A DNA stretch of 29,015 bases from SLFT01 sp964493075 (GTDB taxonomy: Bacteria; Hydrogenedentota; Hydrogenedentia; Hydrogenedentales; CAITNO01): NCBI GenBank assembly GCA_964493075.1, contig CAZBNU010000030.1, positions 1 through 29,015 of the forward strand. The letters are read 5' to 3'. Under the pieces are notes generated by a model that was given only the letters and a program-made list of their open reading frames with translations, made no database searches and had not been told where the DNA came from. Shown one piece after another: positions 16,162 to 24,990 of this stretch (position 1 is the first letter of the stretch; every line of letters starts with the position of its first letter). The position numbers and the translations under genes were made by a program.

Positions 16162-16572
16162 GTTACGGATTCCTAACGCAGGTATTTCCCGCAGTGCAAA
16201 TCGCCCGAATTACAAATTTACCGAGAACCTAAACGTCGTCATTTACAAACCTTGACCGCTGTTGGCGGCGATTCTCTGAAGAAAGAGTTTTCGTGCTTCG
16301 GAGGGGGGACATTCCTGTCCCCCGAAACTTCAAATACCGAAAGCGGTCTTGTGCGAGTCCGGGGGACAGGAATGTCCCCCCTCCGAAGCACTACAGTTTG
16401 TTATCGTAATCGGTATCACAAACGAAATCAAGATCGTTTCGCATTGCCCCTGTTTTTTGAGAATCGCAGCCAGCAACGGTCTATGCTCACAATGATCGTA
16501 ATGCTAGCCAAATCCAAAATCGAAAATTAAATATTTTTTACAGCATCGTTGGCGTGAGTACCTTGGCACCTG
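16162..16572. other. 411-base gap between murG and the cyclase gene
   Basis: Both flanking genes are on the minus strand. Apart from the fold-back repeat at 16293-16391, no gene, clear promoter or terminator is visible. A small open frame on the plus strand (16252-16530) runs through the repeat arms and is rejected as a gene. The murG promoter must lie here or further upstream, but no convincing hexamer pair was found. Confidence 0.6.
16293..16391. repeat. fold-back repeat with perfect 32-bp arms (GGGGGACAGGAATGTCCCCC type)
   Basis: The left arm 16293-16324 and right arm 16360-16391 are exact reverse complements over 32 bases, around a 35-base loop. Each arm itself holds a near-palindrome, GGGGGACATTCCTGTCCCCC. 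The core resembles short REP-like sequences widely scattered in environmental bacterial genomes and often mobilised by RAYT transposases. That link is from memory of the motif, and no RAYT gene is in this window. Confidence 0.93.
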
Positions 16573-18240
16573 TTACGAATTCTTCTTTTTCAGGGAAAGG
16601 ATTTCGTGGGCGTATACTGTCTGTTGTTTTCCTTTTAGTGTCAGTTTTCCCATGGGAACGCCTGTCGCCATTGACTCAATAGCGTTCCATGTATTTTCTC
16701 CTACCACCACTTTTCCAGGGCCTGCCATGTCACAGAAGCGTTTTGCTGTGTTTACACGGTCGCCCACCACGGTGAAGTCCATGCGCTTGGGGGAGCCAAT
16801 GTATCCAGCAATAACTTCGCCAGAATCAATACCGATTCCGAAGTGCAGTTGCGGACGATTCTCCGACCGGCGCAGGGTATTTAATTCCTTGTTCCGTTCC
16901 TGCATCTCCAACGCCGCACAGACAGCCCGGTAATCTTCATTGCCGACAGAAATGGGCGCGCCGAAGATGGCCATTATTTCGTCGCCGATGTATTTGTCCA
17001 GAGTGCCTTCATAGGCGAAAAGGATTTCAGTCATGGCGGTAAAATGTTCGTTCAACAGGGTGACCAGTTCCTGCGGGGAGAGTTGCTCGGCTATTTGTGA
17101 GGAACCGCGTATATCACAGAACATGGTTGTTACATGTGTTTTCTGTCCGCCGAGGGTCAGCGTTTGTGATTCGGTCATCAATTTTTCGACCAGAGCGCCG
17201 GGCAAGAAACGCGCCAGATTTTCCCGCCGTTTCTCTGTCTCAATAAACTGATCGTGAAGCCGCACATTGTCCACCGCCATGGCGGCCTGGGCGGCCAGGG
17301 ACGAGAACAATTCCAGGTCTTCCTCCACAAAGCTCATTTCCGGATTGTTGCTATCCACATAAATGGATCCGAGAATGCGTTTGTCAATTTTCAGAGGTAC
17401 GCACATGGCGCTGCTGATCCTGTTCAAAATAATGCTTTCGCGCATGCCGAATTCCTGGTCGGAATCGCTGTCGCTCATAAGCACAGGCTCGCCGTCAATA
17501 GCGGCCCGGCCTGCAATACCCATGCTTGGAGAGCTAGCGCCAAGCTCACGGCCCATCTGTCGTGCAACCATGGCATGAAGCGCCTGGGTCTTTTCGTCGC
17601 GCAGCAGCACAAAACCGCGGTCCGCCTGCAATACTTCCATAATGGTGTCAAGCATGTCTGAAAGTCGTGTTTGCAGGTCAAAATTCGATGTGATTACCTG
17701 GTTGGCCTTATGCAAGGCAGAAAGACGCCGATATGCGCGGCCCATACGCACAATGTCATCGGGCGATAGTACGGGTGGCGGCGCGTCCATTTTCAATGTG
17801 GTATCGGGGATGGGTGTTCTCATGCCGATGAGGGTCATATTCATGCCGACCCGGTCCATTTCTTCTCGGATGCCGTGAATGCTTTTTTCAAGTTTGCTGT
17901 CAGAACGTGCTTCCCCAGCAGATTCAGCGGAAGGGGCAGCCCCATACATGGTGTCGTCCCGGAAAAGAATGTGGCACTTGCTGCCAAACCATATTTCATC
18001 CATGTGCTTCAGCACACATTCCGAAACGCGTTGTCGGTTGACATAGGTGCCATTCAGGCTTTTCAGGTCGGTAAGTACGGTTTGCGGCCCACGCCTTGAT
18101 ACATAGGCATGATGACGCGACACCTCGTCTGCGTCGAGTACGATGTCATTTTCCTCTGAGCGTCCCAATGTTACTTTGTCGCTCGCAATAGGTACGGTCA
18201 TGGCCGGCATACCGGGTTGTTCGATAATCAGTTGTGGCAT
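16573..18240 (-). CDS. FHA-GAF-class III adenylate cyclase
   Basis: A 555-residue soluble signalling protein. Residues 1-95 are a classical FHA domain (LGRSEENDIVL; S41-R-H-H44; LNGTYVN at 62-68) able to bind phosphothreonine. Residues about 185-330 are a GAF domain. Residues 365-550 are a class III nucleotidyl cyclase with metal-binding D376 and D420, K416 and D488 expected for adenine selection, and transition-state N497 and R501 in VVGDRVNTAKR. All needed residues are present, so it should convert ATP to cAMP. Control by Ser/Thr kinase phosphorylation (via FHA) and by a small molecule or redox state (via GAF) is inferred. The ATG follows GAGGGA and a strong promoter at 18271-18299. The last gene step is monocistronic in view of the long downstream gap. 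Confidence 0.93.
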   Translation of the reverse strand: MPQLIIEQPGMPAMTVPIASDKVTLGRSEENDIVLDADEVSRHHAYVSRRGPQTVLTDLKSLNGTYVNRQRVSECVLKHMDEIWFGSKCHILFRDDTMYGAAPSAESAGEARSDSKLEKSIHGIREEMDRVGMNMTLIGMRTPIPDTTLKMDAPPPVLSPDDIVRMGRAYRRLSALHKANQVITSNFDLQTRLSDMLDTIMEVLQADRGFVLLRDEKTQALHAMVARQMGRELGASSPSMGIAGRAAIDGEPVLMSDSDSDQEFGMRESIILNRISSAMCVPLKIDKRILGSIYVDSNNPEMSFVEEDLELFSSLAAQAAMAVDNVRLHDQFIETEKRRENLARFLPGALVEKLMTESQTLTLGGQKTHVTTMFCDIRGSSQIAEQLSPQELVTLLNEHFTAMTEILFAYEGTLDKYIGDEIMAIFGAPISVGNEDYRAVCAALEMQERNKELNTLRRSENRPQLHFGIGIDSGEVIAGYIGSPKRMDFTVVGDRVNTAKRFCDMAGPGKVVVGENTWNAIESMATGVPMGKLTLKGKQQTVYAHEILSLKKKNS

Positions 18241-18270
18241 AATTCGTTTCCCTCGTATTACGTAGTGTTA

Positions 18271-18299
18271 ATCATATCAATCAGGGCAACTCCGGTCAA
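18271..18299 (-). promoter_or_regulatory. sigma70-like promoter for the cyclase gene
   Basis: On the minus strand TTGACC (18299-18294), a 17-base spacer and TATGAT (18276-18271), about 30 bases before the ATG at 18240. Five of six -35 and five of six -10 bases match consensus. The rest of the 306-base divergent gap (18241-18546) holds only a weaker candidate for the opposite gene. Confidence 0.68.
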
Positions 18300-18495
18300 C
18301 TTCTATGCAGGGTCATGTTCTGCACAGAGGGAAAAATAGTGGTTAGGACAATGCTGTCGTCATCACACTGACAGTTATTCCCGTTAAACTCTTTAATCAG
18401 CAGCGTGGATTGCACTACAATTAGCGATAGAAGTATCAAAAACTGTGACTGGAATATACATACTTCGAACTATTTGGTTGCGGACGAGTTACGTG

Positions 18496-18524
18496 TTAGA
18501 ATCAAGACGATGGTACGCTATAGA
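18496..18524 (+). promoter_or_regulatory. possible promoter for the GH42-like gene
   Basis: TTAGAA (18496-18501) and TATAGA (18519-18524) are 17 bases apart, about 22 bases before the ATG at 18547. The -35 matches consensus at only three of six positions. Confidence 0.33.
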
Positions 18525-18546
18525 CTTTCCTAGAAAGGGAATATAG

Positions 18547-21054
18547 ATGATAAAACAATTGGCGGGGCTTTTTAAGAGGCGTCTTGTTATTACCTGCATG
18601 TTGTTTGCCTGTTTGGCCGATTATTCAGGCGGGGAATTTGAACAGTTGTGGTTTTCGGAGGTGCAATGTGATACTGAATCTTCCATAGAAGTAACCGTAT
18701 CGTGTCCTGAAAAGGCGGCATTGGACGGGGACATAGAATTCGTAGTCAAACTAAGGACTTCAATACCTTATCAGTCCACAGTTATTTCTTTTGACATCGT
18801 AAGCGATGATGGGGGGTATAGTTATAATACCTCTATGGAGACAAATCTTAACCAGGGTCGTAATCAGGTTATTTTTCAGTGGTCGCCCATCGATTTGCCA
18901 GTGGGACGCCACCAACTTCGGGTCTCTGTGGATTATTCCGACCTCTTGCCGCCGACGCTGTGTGTGGCGCCTTTTGAAAGCGTTGGGGAAGCGCAATGGA
19001 AACAGCAGATCAGCGAGGCCGAAGTTGTTCTTGGCACACTAAAGAAGGCATTAGAGGATTTGCCTGATGCCCAAGATCATGGTATGCTGCAATCGCAGTT
19101 GATGATCGCGGAAAATACGGTGGGGGATGCCAGAAAAGCACTGGAGAACGAAGATTGGGAAAATCTTGCACGACAGGTAGATTATCTGAATAAGACGTGT
19201 AAGGCTCTTCATGCAGGATTGGTTTTCGGCAGTATGACCGATAGTGACGTCGTGAAAACCGCGACGCCTTCCCTTGAGAAGATAGAGATACGTTCCGGCT
19301 CTTTTTTCGCCGAAGGGCGCCCCATATTTCTTTTCGGCAGAGAACTTGATGATGCTGAATCCGCGTCGGCACAACTGCAGTTTTTGAACCGGCTTGGCCT
19401 GAATGTTGCCGTACAGAATGTTGCGGTGAATGAATCCCTAGAAGAAATGGCCATCTGTCTGGATGAGGTTATTGAAGCGGCTCGAACGCAGTCTGTTGCT
19501 CTTGTCGTTCAATTTGATCAAGAAGCCATTAGTGGCGTGATTATGGACCAATGGCCTGAATTACTCGAACCCGGCTTTGCCAATCTGGCGTATGCAGCGT
19601 TTGGGGAACTTTATACCGATCGTTTGCTTGACTTGGGAAAGGTGCTTAGCGGCAAACCTATGGTGGTGTGCGCCAGTGTCGCTCTTGCGCCGCAGTTTCG
19701 GTTTGATGGTGATCCTGTTCGGCAACAGTTTGTGCAGCATATACAGGAACGCTACCCGGACCGTATTGACCTGAACCGCCTGTGGCGTTCGCACTTGGCT
19801 GACTATGACGAGATAACCATTTGGGGAGATAACCCTGAATACAGTTATCAGAACCGGCGTGCGTTTCAGTATGAATGGCAATTTTTTCAGCGTGGGTTGA
19901 TCACCGAATTTTTGTCAGGAATAGATCAACAACTGGCCCAGGCTGCGCCAGATTTACCCATCATGATGACCCTGCCGAACAACGCTTTTACCACCGGTGA
20001 AACGCGAACCGGTGTTAACCGTGAGGCGACGGCAATGCTGATGGATGTTAATGGTTGTATTGCGGATTCTGGTCGGGCGGAATCGCTGTACGCCATTAAC
20101 TATCCGGCACCTCATGTCCACTATACACTCATGCATTCCTACACGCCGGATAAGCCAATACTAAACCTGAAGGGGGACATACTACTCGGTGATGTGGATT
20201 CCCTTGAGATGTGCCATAAGACCGTGAAGAGTTCGTTGTGGGAGGCGGTGATGTCAGGCGCCAACGGTATGGTGTTGCCAGCGGACAGTGCCGTGTTTGC
20301 TTATCCAGAAGCATTAGAGGCCTTCATAACGGCTGCACAGGATATTAACCGGCTTGCCCCGGTTATCGTGGCATTTCAGCAGGCACCCGCAGAAATTGGC
20401 ATTCTGTTCAGCGAAGCCTCCAAAATAATGGATGATGGTGTGCCTCATCTGGAGTCCGCGCAGTTTGCCTTCGAGGGCGCCTCATTTGCAGGATATTGCA
20501 CACGTTTTATCACGGAGTCGCAAGTTGCACAGGGTATGTTGGAACGGATTAAGGTGCTTATACTACCTGACACCCTTTCTGTGTCTGATGAAACCTTCCA
20601 AAAACTATCAGGTTATGTGGAAGATGGGGGTTCTATAGCGCGTGTGGGTAAACCTATTCCGTACAACGAGCGCGGCCTTTCGCGTAGCGATGTGATTCGC
20701 TCTACGGCGAATACGGTACTGGTGCGTGGTTTGAATCTGCCCACAGAGTACCTTCATGCCATGGATGCGGCACAGGAGGCGGGCACACTGCCTGAAATTT
20801 CGCGTCCCATAAACGCTTTTGGGTATCCCCTTGAAGGGGTGCGCTCCCGCTATGTAGCCCATAATAATGAATATTACCTGTATATTATTAACCTACGCAA
20901 AGAACCTGTAAATTGCTACATCACAGGCGTGGCCCATAGTGGCTTTGATTTGATTGACGGGCGTGAAGTTGAATTTCCGCGTGTGCTGATGCCGCTTGAT
21001 CCCATGATGATTCGTATGGACCAGCAGTATCTGAAAGCGGCATCTGCGGAATGA
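18547..21054 (+). CDS. large secreted GH42/beta-galactosidase-like protein, probably catalytically altered
   Basis: An 835-residue protein with a hydrophobic export signal (residues about 11-26). Order of parts: beta-rich Ig-like domain (45-130), acidic helical segment (147-225), GH-A-type TIM barrel (about 245-605), a Rossmann-like segment resembling the GH42 trimerisation domain (614-705, EIGILFSEAS and VKVLILPDTLSV-like strand), and a short C-terminal beta domain. FVQHIQERYPDRIDLNRLW (395-413) matches the GH42 segment FRxWLxxRYxxLDxLNxAW. The barrel strand just before it, where GH42 enzymes carry an Asn-Glu acid/base, reads VVCASVALAPQF. The nucleophile strand reads PILNLKGDI (537-545), with no Glu. 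It may therefore bind rather than cut sugar. AAAGGGA six bases upstream supports the ATG. Confidence 0.68.
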   Translation: MIKQLAGLFKRRLVITCMLFACLADYSGGEFEQLWFSEVQCDTESSIEVTVSCPEKAALDGDIEFVVKLRTSIPYQSTVISFDIVSDDGGYSYNTSMETNLNQGRNQVIFQWSPIDLPVGRHQLRVSVDYSDLLPPTLCVAPFESVGEAQWKQQISEAEVVLGTLKKALEDLPDAQDHGMLQSQLMIAENTVGDARKALENEDWENLARQVDYLNKTCKALHAGLVFGSMTDSDVVKTATPSLEKIEIRSGSFFAEGRPIFLFGRELDDAESASAQLQFLNRLGLNVAVQNVAVNESLEEMAICLDEVIEAARTQSVALVVQFDQEAISGVIMDQWPELLEPGFANLAYAAFGELYTDRLLDLGKVLSGKPMVVCASVALAPQFRFDGDPVRQQFVQHIQERYPDRIDLNRLWRSHLADYDEITIWGDNPEYSYQNRRAFQYEWQFFQRGLITEFLSGIDQQLAQAAPDLPIMMTLPNNAFTTGETRTGVNREATAMLMDVNGCIADSGRAESLYAINYPAPHVHYTLMHSYTPDKPILNLKGDILLGDVDSLEMCHKTVKSSLWEAVMSGANGMVLPADSAVFAYPEALEAFITAAQDINRLAPVIVAFQQAPAEIGILFSEASKIMDDGVPHLESAQFAFEGASFAGYCTRFITESQVAQGMLERIKVLILPDTLSVSDETFQKLSGYVEDGGSIARVGKPIPYNERGLSRSDVIRSTANTVLVRGLNLPTEYLHAMDAAQEAGTLPEISRPINAFGYPLEGVRSRYVAHNNEYYLYIINLRKEPVNCYITGVAHSGFDLIDGREVEFPRVLMPLDPMMIRMDQQYLKAASAE

Positions 21055-21121
21055 TGGCTGAAGTTATCTGCTGTTATCTTTTGTTGGCTGGTAGCAAAAC
21101 AGGTTTTAGAAAGATGAAATC

Positions 21122-22483
21122 ATGAAGATATTACCAAGGGTTCGAACTATCATGCGTTGGATTGTCCGGCTTGTTTTTGTGTTGTTGCTGATTCTGTTTG
21201 TGGCGTTCCTAGTTGTTTTTCGCGGAGCACTATACAATCGCTTCATTGCCTTTCCCCGACAGGATGCGGCGTGGTTAGCCATACGGGCAGAACGAAATAG
21301 CGAAACACTGCCTTATTCCATTGCGTGGAATCGGTATAAGGGAACTGCTCATAACCATTCCGAATTTTCCCATGATTCAGAGGTGCCTTTCGAACGCATC
21401 CTCGAAGTGCTCAAAGAAGCCGGCCACGATTTTATCGCCATGTCCGACCACTGTCTGGAGGGTGGGCGTGCTGATTATGGCGTACAGTGGCGTGGTATTC
21501 GAGATGGCAAACTGTTTATTCCCGGTTATGAGATGAAAGGCGGCTTCATGCCCTGGGGGTTGCCCAGCGATGTTGTGCTTGATTGCGGTAAGGAACCGGA
21601 AGCGCTTGCAAAAGAGATAGATGAACTGGGCGGCATCCTTTTCTTTGCTCACCCGGAGGAGGAGCGAGCATGGCATTTGCCGCAACTGCGTGGTATGGAA
21701 ATTTATAATACCCATGCTGACATCAAAGACGAGAAACTCGCTATGCTCGCCCCTGATATCCTACTTAATTTCAGGGCCTATCCAGAGCAGACTATTCGCC
21801 TTATATTCGACCGTAATGTAAGTATGCTCGCGCTGTGGGATGATTTGAATACGAGACGTGATATTTCGGGACTGGCTGCCAATGATTGCCACCAGAATAC
21901 TGGCATCTATGGGAGGTACACAGACAAAGGTACTCTGGAACTGTATTCTTCTTCCGGTGAGATAATCAAGGAATATACGCTAAACATCTTCACCCGCACC
22001 TTATTGCGAATCATTGCCGGTCCGTTGAAAGCGGGCGAAGAAGCATTTCGCTTTCAATTGGATCCTTACGACCTGATGACGCGCTATGTGGTCACTCATG
22101 TGTTTGCATCGGACTTGACCGAAGATGCCATATTGGATGCCTTCAAAGATGGGCGCATGTATATTGGCTTTGACATGATTGCTGATAGTACCGACTTCCT
22201 GTTTGCCGCAAAGAACGAAAGCCAGACTGTTGTGATGGGTGAAAGCATTATGTTGACGCCGGATACGTGGCTTGCTGCATCTTCTCCTCATCGCTGCCGC
22301 TTCACGGTGCTGAAGAACGGTGTTCAGGTCTATCAGACCGTAGGGGTGATGATGGACTGGCAACCCAAAGAGCCGGGTAAATACCGGGTAGAAGCGGAAC
22401 TCGATATTTTGGGCGAATGGACACCCTGGGTATATACCAACCACATCACCTTTATACGCGACATGAGCACGGTCGGTTCGTAA
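21122..22483 (+). CDS. membrane-anchored PHP-domain (putative phosphoesterase) protein
   Basis: A 453-residue protein with one membrane helix at about 14-33, then a PHP metal-dependent phosphoesterase domain facing outside the cytoplasm. PHP motifs: H77-N-H79 followed by D85, D109-H110 in IAMSDH, E137 in GYEM, H177 in LFFAHPEE and D255/H257 in AANDCH. All expected metal ligands appear present. The C-terminal 150 residues are beta-rich (SIMLTPDTWL, CRFTVLKNG, TNHITFIRD), as in extracytoplasmic PHP proteins. It likely hydrolyses a phosphoester outside the cell membrane, substrate unknown. It begins 67 bases after the GH42-like gene and may be co-transcribed. The ribosome site before 21122 is weak, and the ATG at 21152 is an alternative. 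Confidence 0.85.
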   Translation: MKILPRVRTIMRWIVRLVFVLLLILFVAFLVVFRGALYNRFIAFPRQDAAWLAIRAERNSETLPYSIAWNRYKGTAHNHSEFSHDSEVPFERILEVLKEAGHDFIAMSDHCLEGGRADYGVQWRGIRDGKLFIPGYEMKGGFMPWGLPSDVVLDCGKEPEALAKEIDELGGILFFAHPEEERAWHLPQLRGMEIYNTHADIKDEKLAMLAPDILLNFRAYPEQTIRLIFDRNVSMLALWDDLNTRRDISGLAANDCHQNTGIYGRYTDKGTLELYSSSGEIIKEYTLNIFTRTLLRIIAGPLKAGEEAFRFQLDPYDLMTRYVVTHVFASDLTEDAILDAFKDGRMYIGFDMIADSTDFLFAAKNESQTVVMGESIMLTPDTWLAASSPHRCRFTVLKNGVQVYQTVGVMMDWQPKEPGKYRVEAELDILGEWTPWVYTNHITFIRDMSTVGS

Positions 22484-22518
22484 GAAGAAATGGCATCCGC
22501 AGACTGTCTATCGTCAAT

Positions 22519-24447
22519 TTATTGTAGCGCTGTTATTTCCGCATTCGCGGGGGCATTAAGCAGGGTAAAGCGATCAACACCGCCTGCCGCCAGTGCAGCA
22601 GGGATATCGCCCAGGGCGCGGATGCCCGGAACATAATACGATTCTTTCCAGGCCGCATCGCTGGAAGCGTCGAACTGGTTCATGTCTGCCGTGATATGGC
22701 GGAAACCCTGTTCCACTGCACCGGCAAGGAGGCACCATACTCCGGCCTCTTCCATGCCAACCAGGTCAATGGTATCCGTCATGTCGTAACGCGCTTGCAG
22801 GAAAGTATAGGCCGTCAGGATATCCTGTACCCGGCAGCCCGTATCGGTGGGGCGGAAGGTATCGTGAAATTTGCCAACATTGCCTGTTTTCCGAACCGTA
22901 TCGGGGGAATGATGCTCCCCGATGAGGTAAGGGTCAATCAGCAGTACCGCTTTGCCTTCTGCCAGCAGGGAAGTCACGACATCGCTGGGGGAATGGTTGT
23001 CTGCATCCGCCAGAAACACCTTGCCTTGGCCATGCACTACAATGACGGCGTCCTGTTTCGTGGCCTCGTTGTTGCGATAGAACAGGGCGGGGATGCGGTC
23101 GCCTGCACCGGAACGCCCGATACCCCACTGTTCCAGCACGTATTCCGGTGTTTCGTTCAGTTCCAAACGTGTCGAATCCAGGGCGTTTACCGAAGGTGTG
23201 GAAGCGCCAAGCAGGTACGAGAAGGCCTTGCTGTGTTCCTTGGCCCACAGTTTGGCTTGCTCTTTATTTTTGGGCAACCTTGCGGCACGTCTTTCCCTGG
23301 CCTGTTCAATAAGGGAATCCAGCAGCGCATCACCGCTGAGGTAGCCCTCGGGCGGGGCGTCGCCTGGGAAAACGCGCAGGACTTCGTCTGCAGGTTTCGT
23401 ATAGTCTGGTTCCGTATATCCTTCCCAGTCGCCGCCAATAAGATGCTTGCCCATGAACCGGTACATGGCTTCACGGCTTGCCTGGTTGTAGTTGTGGCCG
23501 TAATCCAGATGCACGTTTTCTATCTTATCATTAGCGTCATAGAGGGCATAGATGCTTTTCACGGAGGGATACTCGACCCGTGGTGTTTCCCGTGTCCAGT
23601 CGCCCGTAGCGGATACCATCAGCATGGGCCGCGGCGCGGCCAGTGCGCCGATTTCCATATTCGAGTTGTCCAGGCGCAGGATGGGCGCGTTTTCACAGCC
23701 GCAGCCGCCCTGCATGGTGCTGGAAATCATGTTGACAGGCACGGATACCTTAATACGGTTGTCAACAGCAGTTAGGGCGAAGGTCTGGGTGCCACCGCCT
23801 GACGCGCCTGTGCAGCCGATGCGCTCAGGATCAATATAGGGCAGTTCAAGAAGAAAATCCACGGCGCGGATGCTCGACCAGAGTTGCATCGCGAAGGGGT
23901 GGATTCCCCAGAGTTTTTCGCGGTTGCCGCCCCAGCCATGTTTTGTCTGCTTGCTGTCCACATAACCGATCATGTCGTAAGTAAACACAACAGCGCCCAT
24001 CCTTGCCAGGGTGATGCACCGTGCCGGGACTGAACCCCGCTCGGAATCCTCAAGCCGTCCCTTTTCCCAATGGCCGTGGGGGCAGACAATGCCCGGAAAG
24101 GGACCGTCGCCCAGCGGACGATAGAGGTTACCTGTAACCAGAAATCCAGGCCATGCCTCAAAATGCACCTTGGCGACCTTGTAGCCGTCCTGTTCCGTTT
24201 CGTCGAAGACATTCGCGTTCAACGGCGTCTTTTCCGGCAAGGGATACAAGCCGCTACCCAACAGGATACGGTCGCGCAGTTTTGCTGCTGTTGCTTCCCA
24301 CGATGCTAAATCGTAATGGGGCATAGTAAACACCGTATCGGTGTCCCGCACACGTTCCCGTGGACATGACAGATACATGTCCGAAGTATGGGGAAGTTCC
24401 CCGCCAGCCACCGACAAAATCATACTCATAACAAGAATCCCGCTCAT
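22519..24447 (-). CDS. secreted tandem alpha/beta hydrolase (acetylxylan-esterase-like)
   Basis: A 642-residue protein with a short signal peptide (MSGILVMSMILSVAGG). The first alpha/beta-hydrolase domain (about 80-340) has the nucleophile elbow GCTGASGGG with S216, a candidate acid D283 in ATGDW, and H318 in LDYGHNY; layout and PHGHWEKG match acetylxylan-esterase-like proteins of polysaccharide-degrading bacteria. A second, related domain follows (VIVVHGQGK onward), where the elbow reads VGMEEAGVW with Glu in place of Ser, so it looks inactive. Likely role: removing ester groups from plant or algal polysaccharide outside the cytoplasm; exact substrate unknown. The ATG at 24447 is chosen for AGGAG eight bases upstream and its signal peptide; an upstream TTG at 24507 lacks support. 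It is convergent with the PHP gene. Confidence 0.84.
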   Translation of the reverse strand: MSGILVMSMILSVAGGELPHTSDMYLSCPRERVRDTDTVFTMPHYDLASWEATAAKLRDRILLGSGLYPLPEKTPLNANVFDETEQDGYKVAKVHFEAWPGFLVTGNLYRPLGDGPFPGIVCPHGHWEKGRLEDSERGSVPARCITLARMGAVVFTYDMIGYVDSKQTKHGWGGNREKLWGIHPFAMQLWSSIRAVDFLLELPYIDPERIGCTGASGGGTQTFALTAVDNRIKVSVPVNMISSTMQGGCGCENAPILRLDNSNMEIGALAAPRPMLMVSATGDWTRETPRVEYPSVKSIYALYDANDKIENVHLDYGHNYNQASREAMYRFMGKHLIGGDWEGYTEPDYTKPADEVLRVFPGDAPPEGYLSGDALLDSLIEQARERRAARLPKNKEQAKLWAKEHSKAFSYLLGASTPSVNALDSTRLELNETPEYVLEQWGIGRSGAGDRIPALFYRNNEATKQDAVIVVHGQGKVFLADADNHSPSDVVTSLLAEGKAVLLIDPYLIGEHHSPDTVRKTGNVGKFHDTFRPTDTGCRVQDILTAYTFLQARYDMTDTIDLVGMEEAGVWCLLAGAVEQGFRHITADMNQFDASSDAAWKESYYVPGIRALGDIPAALAAGGVDRFTLLNAPANAEITALQ

Positions 24448-24486
24448 GTAAGTTTCTCCTGTTGTTGTTACTGCCTTGAGATAGAC

Positions 24487-24517
24487 ATTGTACTTGATTC
24501 GCGACAATAACCGCCAA
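24487..24517 (-). promoter_or_regulatory. possible promoter for the esterase gene
   Basis: On the minus strand TTGGCG (24517-24512) and TACAAT (24492-24487) are 19 bases apart, about 40 bases before the ATG at 24447. The spacing is long, so confidence is low. Confidence 0.3.
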
Positions 24518-24543
24518 CACGCATCATGTGTGTACCACGATGG

Positions 24544-24654
24544 ATTCCGGTCTTTTTCGGGCAGGGGGTGGCTGTTATGTAAGTTTTCTATGAAACGATT
24601 GTCTTGTACTAATAATGAAGGTATTGCGATGTGACTGCCCGAAAAAACCGGAAT
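24544..24654. repeat. fold-back repeat with about 20-bp ATTCCGG-type arms
   Basis: The left arm 24544-24564 (ATTCCGGTCTTTTTCGGGCA, then G) and right arm 24635-24654 are reverse complements apart from a single-base indel. The loop is 70 bases and carries no recognisable gene. The outer ends (GGATTCCGG ... CCGGAATGACG) resemble a very common class of dispersed bacterial palindromes. Confidence 0.82.
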
Positions 24655-24850
24655 GACGCGTTTGGTGTTAGTGTCAGTTTTTTTTTGATGTTCTCGAATA
24701 TAATGACCTTTGTGGCGTGATGTCAGGCCGTGGTTTTATTGTCGTGGCCTGTATTGCAGAATGTCGCGGCTGGCGTTTGGTTTGGGGTTACGAAAAAAAC
24801 CGCTATTATGCGGGGCGGAATTGTCTCTCGCGGCCTTGATTTCCCTAAAA

Positions 24851-24879
24851 TTGACTTTTGATTGCGCGGTAGGTATCAT
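24851..24879 (+). promoter_or_regulatory. sigma70-like promoter for the GH4 gene
   Basis: TTGACT (24851-24856), a 17-base spacer and TATCAT (24874-24879). Transcription would start near 24886, leaving a leader of about 105 bases before the ATG at 24991. No operator palindrome was recognised in the leader. Confidence 0.63.
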
Positions 24880-24990
24880 TACGCCCAAGAGATGCTTGGA
24901 CAGGGTTGAGCGTCGGTGCCTTTCATCCTCTGCATTTGGTTTTAATCTGATTTTTACAATAGAATTTTCTCCTATAAGGACAATACTATC

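Larger units (their letters stand above)
24448..24990. other. 543-base divergent gap between esterase and GH4 genes
   Basis: It holds a weak leftward promoter (24487-24517), a fold-back repeat (24544-24654) and a good rightward promoter (24851-24879). A plus-strand open frame at 24710-24994 has no ribosome site, no recognisable domain and overlaps the GH4 start, and is rejected. Nothing else is recognised between 24655 and 24850. Confidence 0.6.

Noticed and set aside
16252..16530. Small plus-strand frame through the GGGGGACAGG repeat
   Set aside because: Much of it translates the inverted-repeat arms; no ribosome site and no domain.
22696..23775. 359-codon plus-strand frame opposite the esterase gene
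   Set aside because: It is antisense to the catalytic domain with GASGGG and shows no motif or ribosome site.
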